Below, one piece after another: positions 12,601-23,600 of a stretch of DNA of 64,000 bases. The DNA is taken from positions 5,346 through 69,345 of the forward strand of contig DF236956.1 of the NCBI GenBank assembly GCA_000708835.1. The letters run 5' to 3'. The notes below the pieces were generated by a model. It had not been told where the DNA came from and did not search any database. It worked only from the letters and a program-made list of their open reading frames with translations. This DNA comes from Klebsormidium nitens. Its lineage: Eukaryota; Streptophyta; Klebsormidiophyceae; Klebsormidiales; Klebsormidiaceae. A program made the translations under genes and the position numbers. Each line of letters opens with the position of its first letter. Positions within the stretch are counted from its first letter, which is position 1.

Positions 12601-15115
12601 GGTTTACGGGTAGCTTTGGTTTCAGCTTCGGATTGGGGAGGGGTTTGCACACACTTTTTGGTTTGTTTATGCGGTAGGTTTGTGGCCAGTGGGATGTAGC
12701 TTGTGAGGTGGGTTAACAGGAAGCTTAGAAGCGAACGAGGTACCCGTCGTCCAGGATCTGCGGGAAAACCAGCGTGGTTTAGGACCGGGTTTGTGAGTTG
12801 GTTCTTGGTGTGGTGTTTGGGCGGTCTTGAAGGTTCTGCGGTAAGTTTGTGGGCAGGTTCATGTAGGTTGTGAGGTGGGGATTACGGGCAGGTTAGACGC
12901 GAACAAGATACCTGCACGGAACTCGGCGTGGTTAGCCAACGGGTTTAAAGGCAGTCTTGAGTTGGTAAAGGGGTGAGTCTGTGCCAAGTCGTGCATTGGT
13001 TATGAGCTCGGCAGCTTGGATGTTTACGAGGCACTCATCGTCCAGAATACGAAGGAAGTAAAGGAGTTTTAGGGCTGGCTTAAGGAGTGTGTTTCTGAGC
13101 AGTTTGGCAAAAGTGTCAAAAACTTGGGTTGCCTCTGTTAAGGCTTGCCTGCAAACCGTATCGGCCACGTCGCGCGTCTCAAGCACAAGTGATATTTTAA
13201 TCAGAATTCTGGTAAACAGTCGCTTTCAATCGTGAACTAGAACGAGTAGCCTAGCAAGAAAGAAAAGCATGGGGTCCCCTCCTTCAAGGCCGCTCGTATC
13301 GTCCCTACTGGACAAAAACTCACGGCAAGCTCCGTGTGACCTTTAAACCACATTCACGAAACGTCCAGACTACAGCCCTTGGCAACGCCAAGGTGTCGAT
13401 TCTACGGTCCAAGTCGAGAGGCCCTGTTTGAGAAGTCTGCCCACCTTGATGTGCAGTTTGTGCTTGGGGTAGTCCATCTGCAGGGCCTTCTCGAGCGGGC
13501 CCCGCAGCTCTTCCACGGGCTCCAAGTAGTGGCAGAAGCAGATGTCAACCTCGGGCCAATCGTCCTTCTCAAATGTGGGGTACATCCCTCTGCAAAGAGC
13601 GTATACTGTGTAGTTGTAGAAAAGCTCACTGGTTCGTTACAAATATTTTCTCGTTGAGGAACCCAGAACACATGACGCCTGGGGATGTAGATCAGCCAAC
13701 ATGCCTGAAGCAAGCTAGTGACCGTCTTTGACTTTCTACAGCACCCTTTCCATAATTGCAGGAGGCATGATCTCAGAAGCCAGTTCAAGGTGCTGAAGAT
13801 TCAACTCGTTTGGGAAAAAATATGTTACTTGCAATACAGCCGCACGCGGGAAGGTTTTGTCGTATCGTATCGTCTATCGAGAAGCGCATGCGAATCAAGA
13901 GAGACTCCTGCATTGAAGTTTCATGGCTGAAGAAACTAGAGAGGGTTCGAAGGGCGCCCCCCACCTGAGCGTGATATCGTTGCGCTCCGTAGCGTACCAG
14001 AAGTTGAAGAAGAAGCAGATCCCGAGCAGCCAGCTTACGAGCTCGCTCACAAAGAACATGCTGCTCACAATCACGTTCGCGTATGCGAGTGACAGCGTGT
14101 AAAAGTACCACGGACCCAGCACTAGAAACACCAGATACGTTGGCCGGAACACGTATTTGATGATCGGCCGAATCGTAGCCCTCGATGCAGTGATCGGCTC
14201 GTTGGCCGCCAGCCCGAGCCGCGCCCTTATGTCCTCCGCCGTCGGCTTGCGGGAGATGTCGAGGAAAGCTTGCGGCCCGCTCTTTGCGGCCTGGTTGCGG
14301 ATCTTCGCCGGGTTTATGCCAAAGGGTTGCGGGGTTTTGGCGGGGGCTGCCTGCCGACCAATCAATGGCAGGGGTGTCGTTTCGGCTGAAGAGTTTTGCC
14401 CCCCGTTCGGACTGCCCCTTGGTGGGGGGGTAACGTTTCCTGCGAGTTCAGCCCCCTGGTCCGAACCTGTGCTTTCGTACGCCACCAGGTGCTGTCCGGG
14501 CCAGTCCGAAATGAGCAGCCTCTGAGGACCGTTCTCAACGCCGAGCGGAGACTTCTTTCCGATCTGGGTGCTCGTTTCTTGCCCAGGACTATACTCCAGT
14601 TCGGGCACTTCTCTGATTGTCCCCAGTGCTGCGCTCTGCCGAGAACCGGTTAGGGGCTGAGACTCCGCCGCCGGTTCCTCATCGTCTGGCTCCGTCACAT
14701 AGCTTATGGACGACGCCGCCGATGCCGGCGTTTCATTGTGCGGCAGCTCCTGAACGACGGGCGATCCCTCCAGGTTAGCCTCTAACCCGGCCCCCTCAAT
14801 CCCGTTTTCTGCTCGCCCATTTTCCTCCGAATCAGCTCCAGCTTTGGCCCCGTAAAATCCATTCCCGGCATGGCCCGTCGTTTTCGGACCTCCCTCGCGC
14901 ACGACGGATGTCCGCACGCGCACCGGTCGCAGCTTGGACAGGTCAAAGCCGTCCGGTTCCTCCTCGTTGCGCGGTGTGAATACGGGCGTGTTTGAGGAAG
15001 AGTAAATGTGGTCGTCTTCCGCGGGCGGAGAGCGGAGCACTCGGTTGGTGTCCAAGCGCGGGGGCCCGTGGCCCTCGCTCTGCTTCTTGCTGATCAGACT
15101 CGAGAGGAAGCCCAT
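700..15115 (-). CDS. Glycan synthase (GT2, cellulose-synthase-like) fused to a GH8-family domain
   Basis: Twenty-one exons, 5' to 3': 15115-13965, 13589-13445, 12572-12281, 11895-11768, 11456-11288, 10520-10346, 9929-9845, 9335-9189, 8729-8577, 8248-8128, 7640-7483, 6715-6591, 6195-6042, 5319-5141, 4778-4685, 4413-4311, 3712-3550, 3129-2995, 2237-2108, 1710-1632, 974-700. All junctions are GT-AG and in phase, giving 1386 residues. Residues 1-300 are low complexity; two membrane segments follow (about 305-375). The GT2 core shows DDG (435-437), DVD (540-542), QTPQTF, TED (642-644) and ERKRW (680-684), the processive beta-glycan synthase signature. Several hydrophobic segments and a TTPKR stretch recalling the BcsA gating loop span about 730-1000. 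Residues 1010-1380 match GH8, nearest the reducing-end xylanase branch: GMSYGMM, FDQLWGW, EEYF..LLFAAGRW, FYDLWSRW, ADAWEV, LLYMFGMLHAGGQFR. Three acidic positions are replaced (see findings). Start is the first Met before the conserved region. Substrate is unknown; a beta-1,4-glucan or related wall polymer is likely. Confidence 0.85.
2868..2913. repeat. Short tandem repeat in an intron
   Basis: Four imperfect copies of the decamer AGAGAATGTC lie head to tail in the intron between exons 18 and 19 of the GT2-GH8 gene. It looks like simple slippage. Confidence 0.7.
3783..3858 (-). repeat. Copy of the 5' part of exon 17, with acceptor, in the upstream intron
   Basis: About 70 bp repeat the first part of exon 17 (3712 downwards) of the GT2-GH8 gene, including the acceptor CTGCAG on the minus strand. 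The reading frame stays open through the copy, but both Trp/Tyr codons of the YRRWAQN segment become Cys (CRRCAQN). No convincing donor follows, so I treat it as a duplicated exon edge rather than an exon. Confidence 0.75.
7085..7515 (-). repeat. Five tandem copies of the exon-11 3' edge plus donor site
   Basis: The last 35 or so bases of exon 11 with its GT donor recur at about 7090, 7180, 7282 and 7370; the functional copy is at 7480-7515. Spacing is about 85-110 bp. The units carry stretches of the hexamer GGAAAC and a GGGACGCATTCC-like stretch between exon-derived blocks. All extra copies lie in intron 11 of the GT2-GH8 gene. The donor is best kept in the copies at 7090, 7282 and 7370 and is damaged at 7180. 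Confidence 0.8.
10567..10912 (-). repeat. Three extra copies of the exon-6 5' half with acceptor
   Basis: Blocks at about 10567-10665, 10698-10790 and 10828-10912 repeat the first 80-90 bases of exon 6 (10520 downwards) and its acceptor, all in intron 5 of the GT2-GH8 gene. Exon 6 carries the TED catalytic motif. The two nearer copies share a frame-breaking change in the TED region. The farthest copy keeps an open frame but reads TEE, and runs to a stop without a donor. Confidence 0.8.
12736..12950 (-). repeat. Degenerate copies of the exon-3 acceptor region
   Basis: The exon-3 start (high end 12572; DDG motif) and the following intron bases are repeated almost exactly at 12736-12792 and more loosely at about 12900-12950, both in intron 2 of the GT2-GH8 gene. 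The first copy keeps the acceptor. Confidence 0.7.
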
Positions 15116-17620
15116 CTTGTTTGAGGCTTTACCAGCTCTTTTGCCAAGGCCCGTACATTGCAGAATGTATGAGGAGGTTCTAGCACAGCAGCTCCTTTGC
15201 TAGGGAAGGAACACTAGCAAAAGGCCATTGAGTACGGGCAGTGTTTTACCAGCTTCCTTCCTTTTGTTTTCGGCAGATTCATGCAGAAATGCGGCTATTC
15301 CACCAGCTCTCCTTCTTAAGGCACACCCGTCCGAGTAAAACGACCTGCGTTATTCCCAGGACTTCCGTGCAATTTGTCGCTGCGAAAGTTGGAGCTGAGC
15401 TCTCAGTACTCGCGAAGAGCCTGCAAGACTGTAAAGTCACACCGAGTGGCTGGAGCTACCTCCGCCTGGCCTGGCAGGGTCTGCAGCTGCGGTGCTAGAT
15501 TTGTATGAGGGCCTTTGCGGTGTGCACCTCGGATGTTGCCAGCTCGTCGAGCTCAGCCTGCGGGAATTCCACTCTCATGAGCTCAATAGGGGATTAGTTC
15601 CTCAAGGGATGCGGTAGTCAGGGCCACCTGAAGCAAGGGCATTAGGTAGCCTAAAACAGAGCCGCAGAAAGACCTGAATCTTGCAGCGGCGAGGGAATGA
15701 TTGATATGCTGGCAAATTGCAGAATGTACAGCTACTCTAGCTGCAGTGGCTGGGATTTGCGTACCTACTAGGTAGCTGAAAACAGATAGGTATACAATGG
15801 GTGCAAGCTGGTGGACGGGGTGCTTTGGGAGCAAGCTCCGACCCGTACACCGGTGACATGCAAGCGCCTCACAGGTTCTTTCCAAGGTCCGGTATCCTAT
15901 TTCAATGTCATTTTCATTGACGGAGCCTTGCATCCTGAAATATTGAATGTGGCGCGCGCGGAAAAGTTCCAGCTGTTCAGCATCGTCGATGTGGTGGTTG
16001 CTATCTTGATCGGACGGACTCAAGAGGTTTAGTAATCTGCGGAGCCTGAGCCTGAGGGGTGTCGTCACCTCCCGTGTGTCAGATAGAACGTTCACGACCG
16101 AGCATGACGTTTGCGCGGGGCGGGAGCTGCGGAGCAACCACTCCCCAGGGTTTCCAAGGGACTTTTGTCCCGGCCGGCTGGCTGCCGACACCCCCCCGGT
16201 TCTGTCGGCTCGGTAGTCGGCAGTTGGCTTTACCGGCCGGCTGAGCCCAGCAATTGCCTGCCTTTTCTGCCGGCCAACCAGCCGGCGGGGTGCCTTCGGC
16301 ACCGGCCGGGGTCTAGTCTCGGCCGGCCAGGTCCAGGTTCTCTTGCCGGCTGTGGGAAACCCTGCCAACTCCCGCCACTGCAAAGCCCTGAAGCCCCGGC
16401 TAGCTGCATGATCGGGCACTCCAACTCCACCATCATGGTTGGAAAGTGGAAGCTCGTCCTTTGAAGTTTATCAGCTGCATTCCTTGGCATTGATGAGCAA
16501 TATTCGTGTATTTGGGACGCACATTGTCTCTCTGCGTTCCTTGCGCATCCTGATTCGGCGTCTTGGACAATTCGAAACTCCTGGTCTATCACCTACACTC
16601 ACTGGGTTGTATCTCGAGGATGGCATTTCTGAGCTGATCAGCTTGGGGGCAGTCTTATCACAAGGTGAGACGGACTGCATTTGGAAGAGTGGTCGCCGGA
16701 TCTTGCTGCTTTTGCAGTTTCATTGGTGTCGGGGGCTCGCTATGCCTTTCGCAATTCACCACGTTGAATCCGAGGGTTGCAAGACCATGAGATCGCTCTG
16801 TGCATAAGAGACAGCTAGATTACATGGGCCGTGGTTCCAAATTGCCGTATTCTTAGATGATTTCACCCCCCGGCCTCCATTCTTCTTGTACCAGTAATGC
16901 CCACTTGGGGCACATGATTTTCACCTCAATCTTCAATCGGCAGCGTTTTCCTGAGTTAGAAACGTGCTCTGGTACTCGTACTACCAGGTCTAACTCAGTT
17001 TGCTCACTGCCTTCTGTGGCCGAGTTTCATTTCCCCCCCTTTTTCCTCTTGTGGGGCATAAGTCATGGAGGACATTTGGAATTTTCCAGTAAAGAAACAA
17101 ATGTACGATACTTTCGTATACTTATACTTTTTCCTATGTCGGTGGGACTTGCTTCCCTCGAGGTGATCAAGTACCTTGAAAGTGTCATGGATGTCACATA
17201 GTTAAGTCTGATCTCTTCACAAAAGACTTGCCCCTTGGGGTTTGAGAAAGGCGATGCATCTGATATTATGCGTGTTTATTATTGCCCGATCAAAGCTGCC
17301 TTGTGTTTCAAATCTCCCTGTTTCTTGCAACGCGGAATGTCTACCCATTCGCGACCTTATTTTTTTCTCTCAATGCAGGGCGTGTGCTTGGCATCTTCAC
17401 AAATGGACACCCCCATCGCTCAGAGTTGGGCGATGCATCTTGCTTCTGAAAATAGAAACGGTGATTGTCCAAGCCCTGTCCAGCGCTGTTGTAAGTGACG
17501 GGCTTGGTTAGATTAGTGTAAAAGCTTCCACAGTGAACAGGCTCAGAAGCAGATTTTGGGGTTGAACGCAAGCCCACGGTTCGGAGCAAACCCCACATCC
17601 AGCAAAGCCCTTCTTTGAGA
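15116..17620. other. Divergent intergenic region
   Basis: This 2.5-kb stretch separates the start of the minus-strand GT2-GH8 gene from the plus-strand terpene-synthase-like gene and must hold both promoters. Apart from the hAT-type element at 16146-16364 I see no gene. The 278-codon minus-strand frame at 15583-16419 crosses that element and resembles nothing I know. Confidence 0.5.
16146..16364. mobile_element. hAT-type non-autonomous element (MITE), copy 1
   Basis: A 219-bp element begins CAGGGTTTCC and ends GGGAAACCCTG, so its ends are inverted repeats. It is about 80 percent identical by eye to the element at 26357-26574 and lies in the same orientation. The CAGGG terminus is typical of hAT transposons. 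The flanks (CCACTCCC left, CCAACTCC right) look like a decayed 8-bp target duplication. The interior is rich in CCGGCCGG-like palindromes and has no transposase. Confidence 0.8.
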
Positions 17621-20600
17621 ATGTCTGAATTCCAAAGCCGACCAGCGGCCGATTCCTGGGATGCACAGGGGCCCCTGAGCCAACTAGACTGGGAACAGTT
17701 GATGCAATCCCCAAAGGAGAACACCAGCGTGCGCAAGCGCAACCGGCCAACCAGCTTCGACGTCGTGTCATTACAGTTTCCGGATGGGGGAAGCCAGTTC
17801 TCCTGGCCCGAGCAGTCATTGATTGGGGCAGGAGGGGACAATTTGGGGCAGCTCCTGGAGGGAGGAATTGATGCCTCTGGGCAATTGTTTGGGGGGTACG
17901 GCGAGCGGGTTGAATCGTTTCTGGCAGAAAGTTCGGACAGCGCAGCGGGAAACCCTAAAGCACTCACGTCCACATCGGAGAGCTCAGGACCGTTCACGGG
18001 GTTTGGGTCCTTCGGCGATGCGGCTAATTCTGCGCGCCAGACTTTGGACCCCCTTCCCCCAACGTCCGCGCCAGCTGTCGTGCCATTCAGCCGCCAGGTG
18101 TCGGACCCCCTGCCCAAGCCCTCACCAGCTGCCGCACAGCTGGCGCCGTCCCGCTCACAAAAAGTGATCTCCAAGTCAATGACCACAGAGGAGATTCACA
18201 AGGCGTACGCTCAGAGCTGGGGGGGCGCCCTCAAGGCCGGTCCCACCGGGGGGACAACCATACAGAGACAGCCCTTGCAGGAGAAGCCCCCCGAAAAGTT
18301 GAAGCGCGAAGGGAGCAAGTCTGAGAGGTCAGCGAACGCCGCCAAGGCGCAAGCAGCGAGTATCATACGAGATCTGTTCCGGCGGCCGGGGGCGAAACGG
18401 CAGGCGGTGCCCCTTGAAGGGGGGCAGATTGGGGTCTTGGAACGGGGGTTCAGCCAGCTGTCGGCACAGCCAGTTCACCCCCCCGCTCGAAAGTCTCCCC
18501 CTTTTGGCGCCACCCCTGTTACATCTGGGTCCTCAGGGGAGAACGCTGTGTCCCCTGCAGGCTCGCAGAGCACGTCTTTCCCTCCTCAGGAGCCCCGTCC
18601 GGTCTTAAACACGCAAGCTGTGCCGCCCAGGGGATTGGGTGGAGCGCCAAGTGGCGGCGCGGGAGGGGTTGGAGTTCGGAGAGTGCCGAGGAGCCCGCCA
18701 GCCCCCGCGCCTAGTTCCGCAACCGACCTGGCTTCCCTGCAGCAAGAGGCCCAGGCGCTGCTCGCAGCGATGGGGGGGTCCGCCAGGCAGACAAAGGCCC
18801 CCCCTCCTGAGGCTAAACTTCCATCAAAGCCCGCAACATCGGCAGGGAAATCGGGCTCCAATTTCCAGAACAGGGGGTTCACAGATGATTCCCACGAGTG
18901 CCCCCTGCTGCGCGCGGTGCAGGTCGCGGGGTGCCAGGTGGCGCTTGCGTGTCCGGTTACGCTCGACGCCGGCCTTTTGGCTTATGATGCTTGGCAAAAG
19001 ATCTCGGACGGGTGCCCGAACCCGCCGGAGGAGCTGCGGGTTCTGGGGAGGCAGGCGTCGTTGAATGTGTCGGGGTTGGACGATCTTGACAGCTTGGACT
19101 GGTTGCTGACGTCAGAGACTGGGGAGAAGGGGCTGGGGGACAGCGGGGGTGCTGCAGGTGAGGGCAAGAAAGAGAGTTTGTCAGGCATGCTGTTTATCAG
19201 CTTTCAAAATGCCTTGTGTGAATATATTCTGTGCTCCACAACAATCGCCCAATTTGTTTTTGTTGGCAGTGGTTTGGAGTGTGTGCTGCGCGAGTTTCGA
19301 TGTAAGGGCCAGGTTGTTTCTGACATGCATATTGCAGGAAGTGCCCCCCTCTCTAACATGCAGCTGCATATTGGCGGCATCTGATCTTGTAGAACCCTCT
19401 TCATAGCGCACTCAAGTGCCCATCTATGTGCTTGCTGTCATCGAGCTTGCAAGTCTCTTCACTTGAAAGAAAACCCCCCTGTGCCGCCTGTCCTCATTTT
19501 CTTCTTCGACGACGTCCGTTCATATGCATTCAGCAGACCATCCAATTCAGTTTTGGTTCCTTGCCAGGTGCTGTGCCAGACTTTGGTGCGGACTCCAGTC
19601 TCTGGGGCCAAGGTTTCTCGGACCTGCTCGCGGACGTTGGGAGGAGCGCCCGAGAGCCTCGAGCTGCGGGGCCAAGCACACAGTCAGCCGCTCCGGCGAA
19701 GTCAGCCGCAGGTGATTGACTTGGTTCTTCCCCACAAGTGCTTTTAGACGAAAACCCGGCACTGCAGATTACGGAAATATTCTCTAATTGCAGAAAAGAG
19801 CATGAATCCCGACGGGGTTTTCCGGTTTCTTTCGACCCCTCTAGCCCGTCCAAGAGGAGTAGTTGCCGAATTGCTTGACTGAAGAATCGGGGCGCAATGG
19901 ATTCTCCGCTCAAAACCTTCAGTACTCCTGGAATACTAGGTGCGCGATACCTGGACACTATCAATTAGTTCTTTGACTCGAGTAGTGCTCGAAAGGTTTC
20001 TCCCACCTTTGAAGAGTGGGCGTCAAGGATTGACGGACGTTACTCAAAGTTGCTCGTTGCGACAAGGGTTTGTCCATTGACGTTGTCGAAAGGCAACGTC
20101 ATCGGGGGTCTCTGCACGGTTCCACCCTAGATGTACGTGAATCACCTACGACTAGCTCAAACCCAGACAACTTCTGAGCACTGCTTATTGCACGTCACCC
20201 AAACAGGTCAGCAATTTCTATCGCAGACCCCGCCAAACCGTCCCCGACCCATCCGCTGCACCACCTGTGGGCGCAACTAGAGCCGGCGCAAGTTTCCGAG
20301 CCGCGGTTCCAGCCGTTCCGGGCGGCGTACCGGGAGGAGGTCCGCCGGTTGCGCGTCTGGGCGGCGACCTTCCTGGGCGAGGCGCTGCTGCCAGCGGTCG
20401 CCGAAACGCACTTCGTCTCGTGCAACACGGTGCCTAACTTGGGCGACCGGCACGTGCGGTGAGGCTTTAGTCTCAAGACTTCTACGACGTTGAAATTTGC
20501 TTTTTTGGCTTCCAAGGCAACCTTCCTGGGCGAGGCGCTGCTGCCGGCGGTCGCCGAGAGACACTTTCGTCTCGTGCAGCACGCTGCCCAACTTAGGCGA

Positions 20601-23600
20601 TTGGCGCGTCCGGTGAGGCTTAAGTCACAGAGCTTCGCGAAATTGGAGTTTACTGGGTGAGGTTGCTGCCTCCTTCGCTGAGAGGCACTTCTTCGCGTGC
20701 GACTCGCTGCCGAACTTAGGCGATCGGCACGTGCGGTGAGGCTTTAGTGACAGACTAACTGCGACGTCGGAGCTTCCTTTCTTTGGGTTTCTAAGGCGAC
20801 CTTACTGGGTGAGGCGCTGCTGCCCGCAGTCGCCGAAACGCACTTCTTTGCGTGCAACGTGCTGCCGAACGTAGGCGACCGGCACGTGCGGTGAGGCTCA
20901 CGAATCCTTCTTTTACGACATTGATTTAGAGATTTCAAAGTCTTTTTTGACTTTAAAGGCGACCTTACTGGGTGAGGTGTTGCTGCCGGCGGTCGCAGAG
21001 ACGCACTTCCCCTTGTGCAACGAGTTGCCGAACTTGGACGACCGTATGTGCGGTGAAATCCATTTTTTCAGGTTCTCCCGAGCTAATTGGGGTTTGCACA
21101 ACGACATTTCTGAGAGAGGTGTTACGAAAAGCAGTCGCTGAGGCACACATCTTCTCGTGCATTATGCTGCCAAACTTGAGCGAGAACCAGGATTCTGTTG
21201 ATTTTCGGCCCCATCTCCTTTCCCTTCTTGCCACTGACCCGTATAAGCAATCAAGCCACCCGGATGCACGGACGTAACCTGCATAAGCACGCTTTGGCAA
21301 TCGCCACGGCACATCGGTGTTAGGAATATCTTTATAAGCCGGACCGTTGCTGACGTCAACACGCTCTGATTGACGTTATCGCCTTTGCCCATCACAGGAT
21401 GATGCGCACCAAGGGCAGGCTGTGAAGCGCGTTCATGGCGCACTCACTTCTGACGGCGAGCCCTACCGACGTCTATTTGCTGACGTCACCACGGCCTAGT
21501 ACTGACATCATCGCCCTTATTGCTTGCAGGATGATGCTCACCAAGGGCATGCTCTGGAGCGCCTTCGTGACCCACAGCCTGGTCACGGCGAGCCCTGCCG
21601 ACATTTACTTTGCGCGGCACGACGGCCCCCAGGCGTACCGCGGGACCAACCCCGCGGGGCTGGACAACATGACGAGCGGCATGCAGCGCAAGTGCAAAAA
21701 CATGTGCTTCGTAGCGGAAGATCTCAAGGTGGGTTACGGAGGGTTTGGAGGTTTGAGATCATAGATTGCGCGGTTTTGGGTTCCGCACTTTTCCGAGGTT
21801 TGCGTGGCTGGAACTTTTGCTTGAAGGGTTGAGGGGTCCACCGTCGCTGGAAGATAGTCATTGTGCAATTGGAGTGGAGGGTACCCTGTAACGGAAGCGG
21901 AGTGAAAAGTTACGGCTCCAAATTTGCCTACCGCAGTGGATGCATGAAGAAGCCAATGTTGTCCTTCCTCTTATACCTCTTACTCTTTGGCGCGATATGG
22001 GCGATTATCCCAAACTTGCCACCTGTCGCCACAGGACGAGTCCACGTACGGCCCCGAGATCTTCCGCACGTACGGCGCCCTCCACAAATCGGTCGGCCTC
22101 ACTCAACCCCCGCCCCCCCCCGGTTACGCGTGCCAGCAGATCACCTTCCCGGATTTAACCGACCCCAAACCCGGTCCCGTTAACCTAAACGACCCCCCGG
22201 AGGAGCTGATCGAGTTCGACGAGCCTCAAGTGATGACCAAGTGTTCGCCGACTGGCGGCATCTCGCCGTGGGGCATGTTTTGGTTAAATAAGAACCGGTT
22301 GTTGAGTACCGGGAAGGGGTTGAGGGACGCTGGCGAGCGCGCGCGCGGCGCGCTGCAGGGGCTGTTTGAGCGCACGATCGATGCCCACGTGGACAAGTTT
22401 GACGTCATGGCGACGGGGGCGGCGCCGGCGCTGGACAGGTGTGGGGATGGCTGCATTCTTTTCTGGATTGAGTCCGCGTCGTTCAGGCTCTGTTTCTAGG
22501 GTTACTAGGAACAATTTACCAACGGTCTTTTGAAACCGTGCTTGAAAACTCGGATTTTTACCTATGCTTAATCCGACTCCTCGACATTGCCTGCTCCGCG
22601 CCTGTACCCACCCAAACCCTCAAAAGTAATATTAGCCGTCCCAAGTTGGCAATTATACTCTTCTACCGGTTACAATCTCTCAAATGAAGACCCATTCTTC
22701 CAGGTACCTCTCATGCGCCCGCTTCGACTGCGCTTGACGGGCCTACCGCTTACAATCTCCAACTAAAACACTTTTCTCTCCCAGGTACCTCTACGCGCTT
22801 TTCGATCGCGGGTTGATGGTCAGTAACCAAACTAAAGATTTATTTGCCCAGGTACCTTTCGTATGCGCGCTTCGATTGCGGGTTAATGGTGGGTATGGGC
22901 CTGGCGTTCTGCGCGTTCGGGCAGTCCCTCGCAGACGCCGGGCGCTGGGAGCCGACTGTCGATGACGTGGAGCAGCTGTTCGAGGAGACTGCGACAGCGA
23001 TGGAGCTTGCGGGAAACGTTGTCCGTATTACGAGTGATCTGCGGTGAGTAGAAGTATTTTTACCTTTCCCTGCCCTTCTTGCGTTTGGTTTCCTCTTTCA
23101 TTCTGCATGAGAGATTCGTTCAGGTTGACCATCCGTGTTTCTTTGGTCGCTTCTTCCAGAAGCTAACGTTATGGAGAGGGCCATGAGCTGGAAGCTCGAT
23201 CTTGTGCGCTTCATGGGCCGACCTTTCCTCGAGGAAGTTTCGATATCTTGCTTCGCTTTCTTCGTCGTCAACACTTTTGTCTCAATTGCCTTTTCGTTCT
23301 TTTTAGCTTGTCTGTGGAGTTCGACCCCCTTCCTGTTCATTGTTTTTGGCTTCTTTGTGAGAATTGACCGCACTGGATGGCAAGGATTCGTTGGTTGAAC
23401 TGTGAACCTGCATCTCGCTGTCTCTATTTGTTGAACGTCCATTGCTTGGTCCGTATAGGGTAAGCTTCTCAGAAACGGCCGCAGCGCAGAGATTTCTGCT
23501 TCAAAGCCCCAGATCATTTTAAGCAGATGAACGGGGAGGCTTGGTCTGTATCGAGATTTGCGTCGACCCTTTTATCATTCACTGGGTCGAGAGTGGGTGA

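Noticed and set aside
700-15115. Bacterial contamination as the source of the GT2 and GH8 sequences
   Set aside because: Both halves are cut by many phased GT-AG introns and share the exon-edge duplications seen in the plant-type genes of this window.
15583-16419. A 278-codon minus-strand frame in the first intergenic region
   Set aside because: It runs through the hAT-type element and has no family resemblance; GC-rich repeat sequence gives long open frames by chance.
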